DNA of 64,000 nucleotides from Bosea sp. 685 (GCF_031884435.1 NZ_CP134779.1:1488001-1552000); one strand, 5' to 3'. Counted from the first letter of the stretch, positions 52,733 to 62,028 are shown. Translations and numbers: made by a program. The notes: a model not told the origin generated them from the sequence alone.

Positions 52733-53635
52733 ATGAGTTCGACTAACGCCCGCACGCTCCTTCTCGTTCCCTTGCTCGGCCTTCTCTGGGGCTTCAACTG
52801 GCCGGCCGTCAGGATATCGCTCAGCGAGATCGCGCCCTGGACGCTTCGTGCCGGCGGCATGACCTTCGCGGGGTTGACGCTGGTCGCGGTTGCGCTGCTG
52901 CGCGGCCAATCGCTGCTGGTGCGGCGCTCGGAATGGCCGCGCTTGCTGCTGGCGGGCTTCCTTTCGATCGCCGCCTTCAACGTCCTGCTTGCCTTCGCGC
53001 AATTGATGGCGCCGACCTCGCGCGCCGCGATCCTGACCTTCACCATGCCGATCTGGGCGACGCTGCTGGCGCGGCTTTGGCTGGGCGAGGCGCTCGACCG
53101 GCGCAAGCTGCTCGGGCTCGCGCTCGGCATCGCTGGGCTGGCATCGCTGGGGCTGCCGCTGATCCGTGGCGGCGGGTTGACGCTCGGCCTGCTGTTTGCG
53201 CTGATCGCCGCCCTGAGCTGGGCCCTGGGCACGATCGTGACCAAGCGCTGGCCGGTCTCAGTGCCGGCCCTGACGGTGGCCGCCTGGCAGCTCCTGATCG
53301 GCGGGGCGGTCGCTGCGCTCGGCATGCTCGCCTTCGAGGGGCTGCCGGTGCCCAAGATGCTGGCGCCGCGCACCCTTGCCGCCTTGAGCTTCCACATCCT
53401 GGGCGCACAGGCTTTGGCCTATTTCCTCTGGTTCACCGTGATCGCGCGATTGCCGGCGGGTATCGCCAGCATCGGCACCCTGATGGTTCCCGCCGTCGGC
53501 GTGCTTGGCTCGGTCGTGCTGCTCGGCGAGCGGCCGAGCCCGAGCGACTGGCTCGGCCTCGTGCTGGTGGTGGCGGCCTCGGGAACGATCCTGCTGCCGG
53601 CAAGGCCGCTGGCGGGCCTCAAGGCGGCGCGATGA
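52733..53635 (+). CDS. EamA/DMT-family transporter
   Basis: The 300-residue protein has ten hydrophobic segments in two EamA repeats: LLGLLWGFNWPAVRISLSEI and FNVLLAFAQLMAPTSRAAIL in the first, LLFALIAALSWALGTIVTKR and GAQALAYFLWFTVIARLPAG in the second. These drug/metabolite transporters export amino acids and other small molecules. It is divergent from the superoxide dismutase gene across about 200 bases that must hold both promoters. No substrate can be assigned. Confidence 0.92.
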   Translation: MSSTNARTLLLVPLLGLLWGFNWPAVRISLSEIAPWTLRAGGMTFAGLTLVAVALLRGQSLLVRRSEWPRLLLAGFLSIAAFNVLLAFAQLMAPTSRAAILTFTMPIWATLLARLWLGEALDRRKLLGLALGIAGLASLGLPLIRGGGLTLGLLFALIAALSWALGTIVTKRWPVSVPALTVAAWQLLIGGAVAALGMLAFEGLPVPKMLAPRTLAALSFHILGAQALAYFLWFTVIARLPAGIASIGTLMVPAVGVLGSVVLLGERPSPSDWLGLVLVVAASGTILLPARPLAGLKAAR

Positions 53636-53706
53636 GCGATGGCCGGCTTGGGCAGCGTTGCGGAGCCTCAATTTGAGTAGGAGCGTCGCGGCTTGAGGAG
53701 ACGACA

Positions 53707-54246
53707 ATGTTGCCGAGCTTCGAAACTGACCGCTTGCTCGTTCGGCCCCGCTCCATGGCGGATTTCGCGGCCTGTCTGGCGATGGACCGGGACCCAGAGG
53801 TGACGAAACATGTTGCGGGGCCCTGGCATGATCCCGAACGGCATGAGCGCTTCCTGCTCGAGCGGATTCAAAAACCCTTCGGCTCCGGCTTGGGGTATTG
53901 GTCGCTCTTCGCCAAGCGGGAGCCCGACCAGTTCCTCGGCTGGATTCTCCTGATCCCTTATGACGGTGTTGGGCCGGACATCGAAATCGGCTGGCGACTG
54001 AACCAGCTCGCATGGGGCAAGGGCTATGCGACCGAGGCGGCACGCCCGATCGTCGAGCACGCTTTCCGAACGGTGGGCCTTCGCCGGATCGTCGCGGACA
54101 TCGACCCGGCGAATTCGGCCTCGATGCGGGTATCCGAGAAGCTGGGCTTGGCCTTCATCGGCGATGGCGAGCATGATGGCATGCCGTGCAAATGCTACGC
54201 GACGACGCGGGAGGATTTCTTCGCGGCGAATCCCCGCAAACCCTGA
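53707..54246 (+). CDS. GNAT-family N-acetyltransferase (RimJ/RimL-like)
   Basis: The 179-residue protein begins with ETDRLLVRPRSMADFAACLA, typical of the RimJ/RimL branch, and has the acetyl-CoA motif WRLNQLAWGKGYATEAARPI followed by GLRRIVADIDPANSASMRVS and EKLGLAFIGDG. It transfers an acetyl group from acetyl-CoA to an amine, such as a protein N-terminus or small molecule. It stands just before the chemotaxis operon on the same strand, with 109 bases between them. The acceptor is unknown. Confidence 0.9.
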   Translation: MLPSFETDRLLVRPRSMADFAACLAMDRDPEVTKHVAGPWHDPERHERFLLERIQKPFGSGLGYWSLFAKREPDQFLGWILLIPYDGVGPDIEIGWRLNQLAWGKGYATEAARPIVEHAFRTVGLRRIVADIDPANSASMRVSEKLGLAFIGDGEHDGMPCKCYATTREDFFAANPRKP

Positions 54247-54355
54247 TCTTGGGCCGGCATGGACTCCCCGGGGCCGGTTTCGCGCATTAACGGCGGGTTT
54301 ACGGCGTTTCGTTACGGTCTGGGCGGACATCCCACGACCGAGGGTCACCCCCGCC

Positions 54356-55810
54356 ATGCATGCGTTCGCTCTGAAGGCCCCCGAGCCGGCCAATGAGGAT
54401 GCGCAGCATGAGGCTGGAGCCGCGCATGCCGTGCGCGCGATCTCGGAGCGCTTCGGCAAACTCGGCGTCGAAATCACTGATATCGCCGGCCGCATCGGCG
54501 ATGTGACGGGTCAGCTCGAGGGGCAGGCCGAGGGATTGCACCGTGTCGTCAGCGCGGTCGAGCAGGTCTCGCGGGCCAACCGCGCCATCCAGCAGGCGGC
54601 GGAGGGGGCGCAGGAAACGGCGTCCGTGGTCAGGAGCGGGCTGGAGCGCGTCACCGGTGCGGTCAGGCTCGGGCTCAACGCGGCGCAATCGGATATCGAG
54701 GCGCTGTCGCAAGGTGCGCAGTCGATGTCGCAAGCCTTGGCCGAGGCCGTCTCGGACGCCCACAAGGTCAGGGTGTCGAGCGACGCGATCCAGTCCATCA
54801 CCCGCGAGATCCAGCTTCTGTCGGTCAATGCCGGCGTCGAGGCGGCGCGCAGCGGCACGGCCGGGCGCGGCTTCGCCGTCATCGCGGCGGCGGTGAAGCA
54901 ACTGGCCGAGCAGACCCGCGACGCCACCGCGCTGAGCGCCAAGCAGCTCGACATACTGGTCAAATCGGTCGACCAGCTCGCGCGCCGGAGCCAAGAGAAT
55001 GCCCAGACCGCGCGCCGCGCCAGCGAGGGCAGCCAGAGCATCGCGCTGCAGGTCGGTGAGCTCGACAGTTTTGGCCGCTCGGTGGTCGAGCTGATCGGCG
55101 ACATCGACGCGATCTCGAACCCGACGCGCGAGAACGCCGTTGCCTGCGCCAAGGTCGGCGAGGATCTGACGGCGCTGGTCGCCGGCGTCGATCAGTCGAG
55201 CGAGAATCTCGATCGCGCGGCGCAGCGCACCGCCTCGCTCGTCTCGATCAGCGAGGCGATCCTGGGCGCCATCGCCGCGTCTGGCGTGCGCACCGCGCAA
55301 TCGGAGCTGATCGCGACCGCGATGGAGACGGCCGGGCAGATCGGAGCCTTGTTCGAACAGGCGCTGGCGCGCGGCGAATTGACGATGGCGGATCTGTTCG
55401 ACGAGGGCTACCGGCCGGTCGCAGGCTCGGACCCGCTGCAGCATATGACGCGCTTCGTCGGACTGACCGACCGCATCCTGCCACCGATCCAGGAGCCGCT
55501 GCTGGCCTCGAACCGCCGCATCGTGTTCTGCGCGGCGGTCGATCGCAACGGCTTCCTGCCTACGCATAACCAGAAATATTCGCAGCCTCAGGGGCGTGAC
55601 CCGGTCTGGAACAACGCCAATTGCCGCAACCGGCGCATCTTCGCCGACCGCACCGGCTTGGCTGCGGCGCGTAACCAGAAGCCGTTCCTGCTGCAGACCT
55701 ATCGGCGCGATATGGGCGGCGGTCAGTTCCTGGTGATGGAGGATCTCTCGGCTCCGATCCGGGTCAAGGGCCGCCATTGGGGCGGGTTCCGTTTCGGACT
55801 GAGCGTCTGA
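54356..55810 (+). CDS. Soluble chemoreceptor-like protein with C-terminal sensor domain
   Basis: The 484-residue protein from ATG 54356 has no membrane segment. Residues about 20-300 form a long coiled coil with a degenerate receptor tip (IQLLSVNAGVEAARSGTAGR followed by GFAVIAAAVKQLAEQTRDAT). The C-terminal 120 residues (RIVFCAAVDRNGFLPTHNQK; WNNANCRNRRIFADRTGLAA; PFLLQTYRRDMGGGQFLVME; VKGRHWGGFRFG) resemble a Cache-like sensor seen in alphaproteobacterial cytosolic receptors. The order is reversed relative to ordinary receptors. It opens the che operon, the place held by icpA in Sinorhizobium. Confidence 0.85.
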   Translation: MHAFALKAPEPANEDAQHEAGAAHAVRAISERFGKLGVEITDIAGRIGDVTGQLEGQAEGLHRVVSAVEQVSRANRAIQQAAEGAQETASVVRSGLERVTGAVRLGLNAAQSDIEALSQGAQSMSQALAEAVSDAHKVRVSSDAIQSITREIQLLSVNAGVEAARSGTAGRGFAVIAAAVKQLAEQTRDATALSAKQLDILVKSVDQLARRSQENAQTARRASEGSQSIALQVGELDSFGRSVVELIGDIDAISNPTRENAVACAKVGEDLTALVAGVDQSSENLDRAAQRTASLVSISEAILGAIAASGVRTAQSELIATAMETAGQIGALFEQALARGELTMADLFDEGYRPVAGSDPLQHMTRFVGLTDRILPPIQEPLLASNRRIVFCAAVDRNGFLPTHNQKYSQPQGRDPVWNNANCRNRRIFADRTGLAAARNQKPFLLQTYRRDMGGGQFLVMEDLSAPIRVKGRHWGGFRFGLSV

Positions 55811-55883
55811 GGCAGGTGAGTTCTGACTGCCGGTGCTGTTGCGCCGCGGTCATCGTGTTGAGTGAGTGAATCGAGCAAGCGTC

Positions 55884-56351
55884 ATGCATATCGCGCCGTC
55901 TTTCCCGAATCTCTCCGTCCTGCTGATCGATGCGAGCCCGCATTATCGGCGCATCATCCGCACGATGATGTACCAGGCGCAGCTCCATCGCATCTTCGAG
56001 GCGTCCGATCTGTCCTCGGCGGCGACGATGTTCATCCAGAAGCAGCCCAACATCGTGATCCTGGATTGGGACCTGCCCGATTCCGGCAGCATGAAATGCC
56101 TCGCCTCGATCCGCTCCTTCAAGACCTCGCCCTTCGCCAAGGCGCCGGTGCTGGTGATGATGGAGCGCCCGGACCGGCGCTCGGTCGTCCATGCTGCCAA
56201 GCTCGGCGCGCACGAGATCATCAACAAACCGATCTCGCCCAATAACCTGTGGCTCCATCTGTCGGGGATCATCAATATCCCGCGGAAATACAAGGAGCAG
56301 AACGGCAGCATCTCACTCGTGCCGCGCGCGATCAGCAACAACATGTTCTGA
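55884..56351 (+). CDS. Single-domain response regulator with C-terminal tail
   Basis: The 155-residue protein (ATG 55884; GTG 55866 possible) has a receiver domain: LSVLLIDASPHYRRIIRTMM with an acidic pocket reduced to one Asp, phosphorylation site IVILDWDLPDSGSMKCLASI, and a Lys in GAHEIINKPISPNNLW. The tail IPRKYKEQNGSISLVPRAIS extends beyond CheY length. It lies between the soluble receptor gene and the STAS gene in the che operon. The first acidic pair reads DA instead of DD, so metal binding may be altered. Its output is unknown; a phosphate sink or adaptor role is inferred. Confidence 0.85.
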   Translation: MHIAPSFPNLSVLLIDASPHYRRIIRTMMYQAQLHRIFEASDLSSAATMFIQKQPNIVILDWDLPDSGSMKCLASIRSFKTSPFAKAPVLVMMERPDRRSVVHAAKLGAHEIINKPISPNNLWLHLSGIINIPRKYKEQNGSISLVPRAISNNMF

Positions 56352-56465
56352 CGGTTGCAGGCCGAGGCGTAGCCAACTGGCGGCGGGCGCTGAAAAAGCC
56401 TTAGAAACGCCCAAAAGATTGACGCATCGCGAGCCGGTTAGCGAAGTTTTTACCAATGAGACGCG

Positions 56466-56780
56466 ATGCTCAGCGGCACATTCATGGGTCGCGCCGCCGT
56501 GGTCATCACCGTCTCCCTACCTCCCTTCCTGGGTCGCTCCGAAGCTGCGGCCTTTCGCAACCAGTTGCTGGTCGCGCTGGAGCAGAAGGAAAGCGTCTCC
56601 GTCGAATGCGCGGAGGCCGGTCCTTTCCCCAGTCTCTGGGTGCAATTGCTGCATTCCGCCGCGCTCAGCGCCAAGGCGCGCGGGCTCTCGGTCTCCCTCA
56701 AGGCGGCTTCCGAGGAATGCCGCAAATCCCTGCAGGCGATCGGGTTCGACCCCGCTCGAAGCGCTCTCGTTCTGGAGTGA
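56466..56780 (+). CDS. STAS-domain protein of the chemotaxis operon
   Basis: The 104-residue protein (ATG 56466, or 56484) has a STAS-like alternation: VVITVSLPPFLGRSEAAAFR, VSVECAEAGPFPSLWVQLLH, then ARGLSVSLKAASEECRKSLQ and AIGFDP. Small STAS proteins precede cheY-cheA in many alphaproteobacterial che operons, where they are thought to help the receptor/kinase system. A serine phosphorylation site equivalent to anti-anti-sigma factors is not clearly preserved. It ends five bases before cheY. Confidence 0.8.
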   Translation: MLSGTFMGRAAVVITVSLPPFLGRSEAAAFRNQLLVALEQKESVSVECAEAGPFPSLWVQLLHSAALSAKARGLSVSLKAASEECRKSLQAIGFDPARSALVLE

Positions 56781-56785
56781 TATGG

Positions 56786-57145
56786 ATGAAGATCCTGGCT
56801 ATCGACGACACCAAGACCCTGCTCAGCCTGCTCTGCCTGACGCTGCGCAATGCCGGCCATGAAGTGGCCGCCGCGGAGAATGGCGAAGAGGGTCTGACCA
56901 CTTTCGACAAGTTCAAGCCGGATCTCGTGATCACCGACCTCAACATGCCGTTGATGGACGGCATCGAATTCACCCGGGCCTGCCGGGCCAGGCCCGCCGG
57001 GCAGAACACGCCGATCATCGTGCTGACGACCGAGAACGGTGCCGAGATCAAGGCGGAAGGTCGCCGCGCCGGCGCCAGCGCCTGGATGGTCAAGCCGTTC
57101 GAGCCTACGACCCTGCTCGGCCTCGTCGCCCGCTATCAGAACTGA
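56786..57145 (+). CDS. cheY: Chemotaxis response regulator CheY
   Basis: The 119-residue protein begins MKILAIDDTKTLLSLLCLTL and is a complete CheY: acidic pair DD near residues 7-8, phosphorylation Asp in LVITDLNMPLMDGIEF, Thr in IIVLTTENGAEIKA and Lys in WMVKPFEPTTLL. When phosphorylated by CheA it would bind the flagellar switch or act as a phosphate sink. It lies between STAS and cheA, nine bases before the cheA start. Confidence 0.95.
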   Translation: MKILAIDDTKTLLSLLCLTLRNAGHEVAAAENGEEGLTTFDKFKPDLVITDLNMPLMDGIEFTRACRARPAGQNTPIIVLTTENGAEIKAEGRRAGASAWMVKPFEPTTLLGLVARYQN

Positions 57146-57154
57146 GGCTGGCTG

Positions 57155-59521
57155 ATGGACCCGTTGGCGGAACTCAAGCAGACCTTCTTCCAGGAGTGCG
57201 AAGAGCTCCTGGGCGCATTGGAGCAGAAGCTCCAGGCTCTCGATGAGGGATCGACCGATCCCGAGGACGTCAACGCCGCCTTCCGCGCCATCCATTCGAT
57301 CAAGGGTGGGGCCGGCGCCTTCGGCTGCACCGAACTCGTCGCCTTCTCCCATGTCTTCGAGGCTTCGCTCGACCACCTCCGCTCGGGTCGTGTCGCGATC
57401 GAGGATGCGCCGTTCTCCCTGTTCCTGCGCTGCTCGGACGCTGTTGCGGATCTCGTTTCTGCAGCCCGCAGCGACGAGCCCGCCCGCGCGCGCCCCGATC
57501 TGCTGGAAGCGCTGGAGCAAGTCGGCCAGGCGCCCAAACCGGCCGCTGCAGCGCCGGTTGCCGTCAAGCCTGAACCGGCCAAGGCTGAAGCCGTAAAGCC
57601 GGCCGCCGCGAAGGCGCCTGCCAAGTCAGCGCCTGCCGCTGCTGACGACGCTCCTCCCGGCATCGCCGCGCTCGGCAATCTGCTCGCCATGGTCGAGGCC
57701 AAGACCGGAGCCGCCCCCGCGCGCGTCGATGACGGCTGGGATGATGAGCCGGCTGCTGCCGCGCCGCCGCCCGCCGACAAGCCCGGCCGCGATCTCTGCC
57801 TGCGGATCAGCCCGGAATCGGATCTGTTTCGCCGCGTCATCGAGCCGCGCGTCGTGCTGGGTTCGCTGCCTGCCGAGGACATCGTCTCGGTCGTTTGCGA
57901 TCTGAGCCAGGTGCCGCTGCTGGAGACGCTCGACGTCACCGACTGCCATATGCGCTTCGTCGTGACGCTGCGCACCGAGCTTTCGGTCGAGGATATCTAC
58001 AGCCGCTTCGACTTCACGCTCGCCGCCGAAGAGTTCGAGATCGAGACGCTCTCGCCGGCAGCCGCGAATGACGACGCCGAGCCGGCCGAGGAGGCTCCCG
58101 CCGCGCCGGAGGCCGAAGTCTCGGCCAATGTCGCCGCCGACCTCTCCGCGATCCTCGCCAGGCTGGGGCCGGCTCCGGCCAGCGCGCCCGAACCCGACAT
58201 CCTGCCGGCCGCGGCACCCGTCGCAGCCCCGGTTCAGGCCGCTGCGGAGGCTGCTCCGGCGCCGTCCCGGACACCGGCTGCGCGTGCGCCCGCCAATGAT
58301 GCGGCTGCCGCGCGCCAGCGCCAGGCCGTCAGCGTGCGTGTCGATCTCGACCGCATCGACAAGTTGATGAACCTCGTCGGCGAGATCGTGATCACCCAGT
58401 CCATGCTGGTCGAATGCGTGCGTTCGCTGCCCTATGACGTCCATGCCAAGACGGCCGAAGGCATCCTGACGCTGTCGCGCCAGACGCGCGAACTGCAGGA
58501 CCATGTCATGGCGGTCCGCGCCCAGCCGGTGAAGGCCGTGTTCCAGCGCATGCCGCGCCTGGTGCGCGAACTGGCGCAGACGCTCGGCAAGGAAGTGAAG
58601 CTCGTTCTCGAAGGCGAGAACACCGAGGTCGACAAGACGATCATCGAGGAACTGGCCGATCCGCTGACCCATATGATCCGCAACTCGATGGATCACGGGC
58701 TGGAGACGCCGGAAGACCGCATCGCCGCCGGCAAGAACCCGGAGGGCACGATCAAGCTCGTCGCGGAGCATCGGGCCGGGCGCATCGTGATCTCGGTCAC
58801 GGATGACGGGCGCGGCATCGGGCGCGACAAGCTGCTCGCCAAGGCGAAATCCCGCGGGCTCGTCGGACAGGATGAAAAGCTTGCGCCCGAGGAGATCGAT
58901 CAACTGATCTTCGCGGCCGGGCTCTCGACCGCCGAAGTCATCAGCGACGTCTCCGGGCGCGGCGTCGGCATGGATGTGGTGCGCCGTAACGTCGAGTCGC
59001 TCGGTGGGCGCATCTCGGTCGATTCGGAACCGGGCAGGGGCTGCAAGTTCACGCTCGCCTTGCCGCTGACACTGGCGGTGTTGGAAGGCATGGTCATCCG
59101 CTGCGGCGACGACCGCTACGTTATCCCGATCGCCAGCGTGATCGAGACGCAGCATCTCGCCTCGACCCCGATCGAGCATCTCACCTTCGGCCAGGAGGTG
59201 CTGCGCTGGCGCGGCGAGGTCACGCCGCTGCACCGACTCGGCGCGGTCATGGGCTCGACCGGCACGCCCAACGAGAACATCATCATCATCGCCGAGACCG
59301 AACGCGGCGACAATGTCGGCATCGCGGTCGACGAGATCGTCGGCCAGCAGCAGGTCGTGGTGAAGAGCCTCGAAGGCAATTACGGCACGGTCAACGGCGC
59401 GTCCGCCGCGACCATCCTCGGAGACGGCCTCGTCGCGCTCATTCTCGATGTCGACTCGATGCTACGCCTCGCCGCCACCAGCGGCCGCCCATCTGTTCCC
59501 GCACTGAAAATGGCTGGATGA
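57155..59521 (+). CDS. cheA: Chemotaxis histidine kinase CheA
   Basis: The 788-residue kinase has an Hpt domain with the phosphorylated His47 in FRAIHSIKGGAGAFG, a long Ala/Pro/Lys linker (about 125-205), a response-regulator-binding-like part (about 208-300), another Ala/Pro-rich linker, the dimerisation helix pair (VRVDLDRIDKLMNLVGEIVI, near 390-410), the GHKL ATPase (LTHMIRNSMDHGLETPEDRI; DDGRGIGRDKLL; GRGVGMDVVRRNVESLGG) and a C-terminal CheW-like domain. It phosphorylates CheY and CheB in response to receptor state. cheW overlaps its stop codon. Confidence 0.97.
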   Translation: MDPLAELKQTFFQECEELLGALEQKLQALDEGSTDPEDVNAAFRAIHSIKGGAGAFGCTELVAFSHVFEASLDHLRSGRVAIEDAPFSLFLRCSDAVADLVSAARSDEPARARPDLLEALEQVGQAPKPAAAAPVAVKPEPAKAEAVKPAAAKAPAKSAPAAADDAPPGIAALGNLLAMVEAKTGAAPARVDDGWDDEPAAAAPPPADKPGRDLCLRISPESDLFRRVIEPRVVLGSLPAEDIVSVVCDLSQVPLLETLDVTDCHMRFVVTLRTELSVEDIYSRFDFTLAAEEFEIETLSPAAANDDAEPAEEAPAAPEAEVSANVAADLSAILARLGPAPASAPEPDILPAAAPVAAPVQAAAEAAPAPSRTPAARAPANDAAAARQRQAVSVRVDLDRIDKLMNLVGEIVITQSMLVECVRSLPYDVHAKTAEGILTLSRQTRELQDHVMAVRAQPVKAVFQRMPRLVRELAQTLGKEVKLVLEGENTEVDKTIIEELADPLTHMIRNSMDHGLETPEDRIAAGKNPEGTIKLVAEHRAGRIVISVTDDGRGIGRDKLLAKAKSRGLVGQDEKLAPEEIDQLIFAAGLSTAEVISDVSGRGVGMDVVRRNVESLGGRISVDSEPGRGCKFTLALPLTLAVLEGMVIRCGDDRYVIPIASVIETQHLASTPIEHLTFGQEVLRWRGEVTPLHRLGAVMGSTGTPNENIIIIAETERGDNVGIAVDEIVGQQQVVVKSLEGNYGTVNGASAATILGDGLVALILDVDSMLRLAATSGRPSVPALKMAG

Positions 59522-60033
59522 TCATGACCCTTCAACTCGGCGAAAAGCATTTCTCGTCGGCGCAGCCGGAATCGGCGGTGCGCCGCATCGTCACCTTCAA
59601 GGTCGGCGATAGGACCTTCGGCATCGATGTCGGCATGGTGCGCGAGATCAAGGGCTGGCAGGCGACAACGCCGCTGCCGCATGCGGCGCCCCATGTGCGC
59701 GGTGTGCTCAACCTGCGCGGCGTGATCCTGGCGGTCTATGATCTACGCACCTCGATCGGGCTTGGCCTCACCGACGCAACGGCGACCCATGTCATCGTCG
59801 TCGTCGACATCGAGGACAAGGTCGCTGGCCTGCTGGTCGACTCGGTCTCCGACATCGTCGACGTCCCGGTTAGCGCGGTTCGCCCGGCGCCCGATCTTGA
59901 GCGCGACGAGCACGGCCTGATCGAAGGCCTCGTCCTGCTCGACACCGATATCGTCGCTTTGCTCGATCTCGCCGCGGTGATCCGCGACGGCGGCACCGAG
60001 GGCGCGATGGCAAAGGCGGCCCGCGCCGCCTGA
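59518..60033 (+). CDS. cheW: Chemotaxis coupling protein CheW
   Basis: The 171-residue protein starts at an ATG overlapping the cheA stop. It shows the CheW beta-barrel: RIVTFKVGDRTFGIDVGMVR, EIKGWQATTPLPHAAPHVRG, VLNLRGVILAVYDLRTSIGL and VVVDIEDKVAGLLVDSVSDI. It links receptors to CheA. Its N-terminus is about 20 residues longer than E. coli CheW. Confidence 0.95.
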   Translation: MIMTLQLGEKHFSSAQPESAVRRIVTFKVGDRTFGIDVGMVREIKGWQATTPLPHAAPHVRGVLNLRGVILAVYDLRTSIGLGLTDATATHVIVVVDIEDKVAGLLVDSVSDIVDVPVSAVRPAPDLERDEHGLIEGLVLLDTDIVALLDLAAVIRDGGTEGAMAKAARAA

Positions 60034-60124
60034 TCAGATAGGTCCACTTCCGGAAAGGGTTGCGTTTTAGCGTCAGGAAGAACCGCACACCACAGAACCG
60101 TACGCCAAGACAGAAACGATAATA

Positions 60125-62011
60125 ATGGGCAGTTCCCTCGGTTCCCTTTCCAGGCTGTCGGTCAGGCTGCCGCTCATGGTCGTCGGCGCGGTCTTCATTG
60201 CAGGTGGAGCGGTTGGCGCCTGCGTCTGGCAGGTGGCCGGCGGCATGCTCGCCGCAGCGTCGCCCCAGATCCTGGCATTGAGCACGATCGTGCTCTGCGT
60301 CGTCGCGCTGCTCGGCTGGCTACTCGCCTACTGGACCCAGCGCCCGATTGCGGCGATGCGCGATGCAGCGGTGGCGATCGCCGAAGGCGAGGACACGGTG
60401 ATCCTGGGACTGCAGCGCCGCGACGAGATCGGCGAGATCGGCCGTGCGCTCAAGACCATCCATGACAAGGCAATCGAATCCGCCCGCATCCGGGCCGCGC
60501 TCGATGGCTGCCGCACCAATGTCATGGTCTGCGATGCTGAAGACCGTGTCGTCTACGTCAACAGCTCGCTGCTCAAATTCTTCACCGGGGCGCAGGATGA
60601 TTTCCGCATCGCCTTCCCGGGCTGCTCGGCCAAGGACATGCTCGGCAAGGTCATGGAGAGCGTGCGCAATCAGCCGGGCCTCGCGCATAGCGGCCAGGGC
60701 GCCATTCGTTTCGCGCTCGGCCGGCGCACCGTCTCGCTCTCGCTGACCTCCGTGATGCATGCCGACGGACGCCGCTTCGGCACCGCGGTCGAATGGCTCG
60801 AGCTCACCGACGAACTCGCGGCCTCGGCTGAGGTCGCCGACATGGTCTCGGCTGCCGTTGACGGCGATTTCTCGCGCCGCGTTCCGCTGGTCGGCAAGCC
60901 TGAGGCGCTGATGCGGATCGCCGAGGGCATCAACAGCATCAATGCTCTCGTCGAGGGCGCGGTCGGCGAATTCGCCGGCGTGCTCGGAGGGTTGTCCGAG
61001 GGCGACCTGACATCGCGCGTGCAGGGCACCTATCGCGGCCGCTTCGGCGAGTTGAAGCAGAGCCTGAACGGCACGATGGAGCATCTCGCCCAGACCGTGG
61101 CGACGATCCAGGCGACAGCCGCCCATGTCTCGCGCGCAGCGCACGAGATCAATGCCGGCGCCGGCGACCTTGCCCAGCGCACCGAGCAGACGGCGGTCAA
61201 TCTCGAGGAAACGGCAGCGACGACGGAGCAACTCGCGGCTTCCGTCAAGCAGAGCGCGGCGCGCTCGCGTGAGGCGACGGAGCTCGCCAGCGAGGCGATG
61301 GGCGCTGCTGAGGGCGGTAAGGCCGTCGTCTCCAAGACCGTGGGCGCGATCGAGCGGATCGAGGATTCGTCGGTCAAGATTTCCGAGATCGTCTCCGTCA
61401 TCGAAGGTATCGCCTTCCAGACCAATCTGCTGGCGTTGAACGCAGCCGTCGAGGCGGCGCGCGCCGGCGATGCCGGCAAGGGTTTTGCCGTGGTGGCATC
61501 CGAAGTCCGCTCGCTCGCCCAGCGTTCCAGCCAGGCGGCCAAGGACATCAAGACCCTGATCGCGAGCTCGAACGAGCAGGTTGGGGACGGGGTCCGTTTC
61601 GTGCGCTCGACCGGCGAGGCGCTGGACCGGATCGTCACGGCCGCAGGCAAGGTTTCCGCGACCATCATCGAGATTTCGTCGGCTGCTGCCGAACAGGCGC
61701 ATGGCATCGAGGAGATGAGCCAGACCGTCGCGCATATGGACGAGACGACGCAGGCGAACTCGGCGCTGGCCGAGCAGAGCGCGACCTCGGCCGGCGAACT
61801 CATGGAGCAGATCGCGACGCTGAAGGAACTCGTTGCGTTTTTCCAGACGGAGACGGCCCCGCGGTTCGGCGCAGTGCAGATCAGGGCAGAGCCGGCGCAT
61901 CTGCCGCGCCGTGTCGAGACGCGCCGGCCGGAGCCGGCCCAGCCGCAGAAGGCAGCTCTTCGTCGTCGGGTGGCAGGCGGCGGTCGCGCCGAGGAATGGG
62001 CGGAATTCTAG
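60125..62011 (+). CDS. Chemoreceptor with cytosolic PAS-like domain and CheR-binding tail
   Basis: The 628-residue receptor has two membrane helices near residues 15-40 and 48-70 with almost no periplasmic loop, so it cannot hold an external ligand domain. HAMP follows (RPIAAMRDAAVAIAEGEDTV), then a PAS-like domain near 120-225 (NVMVCDAEDRVVYVNSSLLK), a second HAMP and the signalling hairpin with [20 protein letters not shown]. The C-terminus EWAEF fits the CheR/CheB tethering pentapeptide. It is the receptor of the che operon and probably senses a cytosolic or redox signal. Confidence 0.95.
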   Translation: MGSSLGSLSRLSVRLPLMVVGAVFIAGGAVGACVWQVAGGMLAAASPQILALSTIVLCVVALLGWLLAYWTQRPIAAMRDAAVAIAEGEDTVILGLQRRDEIGEIGRALKTIHDKAIESARIRAALDGCRTNVMVCDAEDRVVYVNSSLLKFFTGAQDDFRIAFPGCSAKDMLGKVMESVRNQPGLAHSGQGAIRFALGRRTVSLSLTSVMHADGRRFGTAVEWLELTDELAASAEVADMVSAAVDGDFSRRVPLVGKPEALMRIAEGINSINALVEGAVGEFAGVLGGLSEGDLTSRVQGTYRGRFGELKQSLNGTMEHLAQTVATIQATAAHVSRAAHEINAGAGDLAQRTEQTAVNLEETAATTEQLAASVKQSAARSREATELASEAMGAAEGGKAVVSKTVGAIERIEDSSVKISEIVSVIEGIAFQTNLLALNAAVEAARAGDAGKGFAVVASEVRSLAQRSSQAAKDIKTLIASSNEQVGDGVRFVRSTGEALDRIVTAAGKVSATIIEISSAAAEQAHGIEEMSQTVAHMDETTQANSALAEQSATSAGELMEQIATLKELVAFFQTETAPRFGAVQIRAEPAHLPRRVETRRPEPAQPQKAALRRRVAGGGRAEEWAEF

Positions 62012-62028
62012 TGTCGAGGTCCAACGCC

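Noticed and set aside
55943..56344. Minus-strand open frame opposite the response regulator gene
   Set aside because: The plus-strand frame has a full receiver domain, so the minus-strand frame is a shadow.
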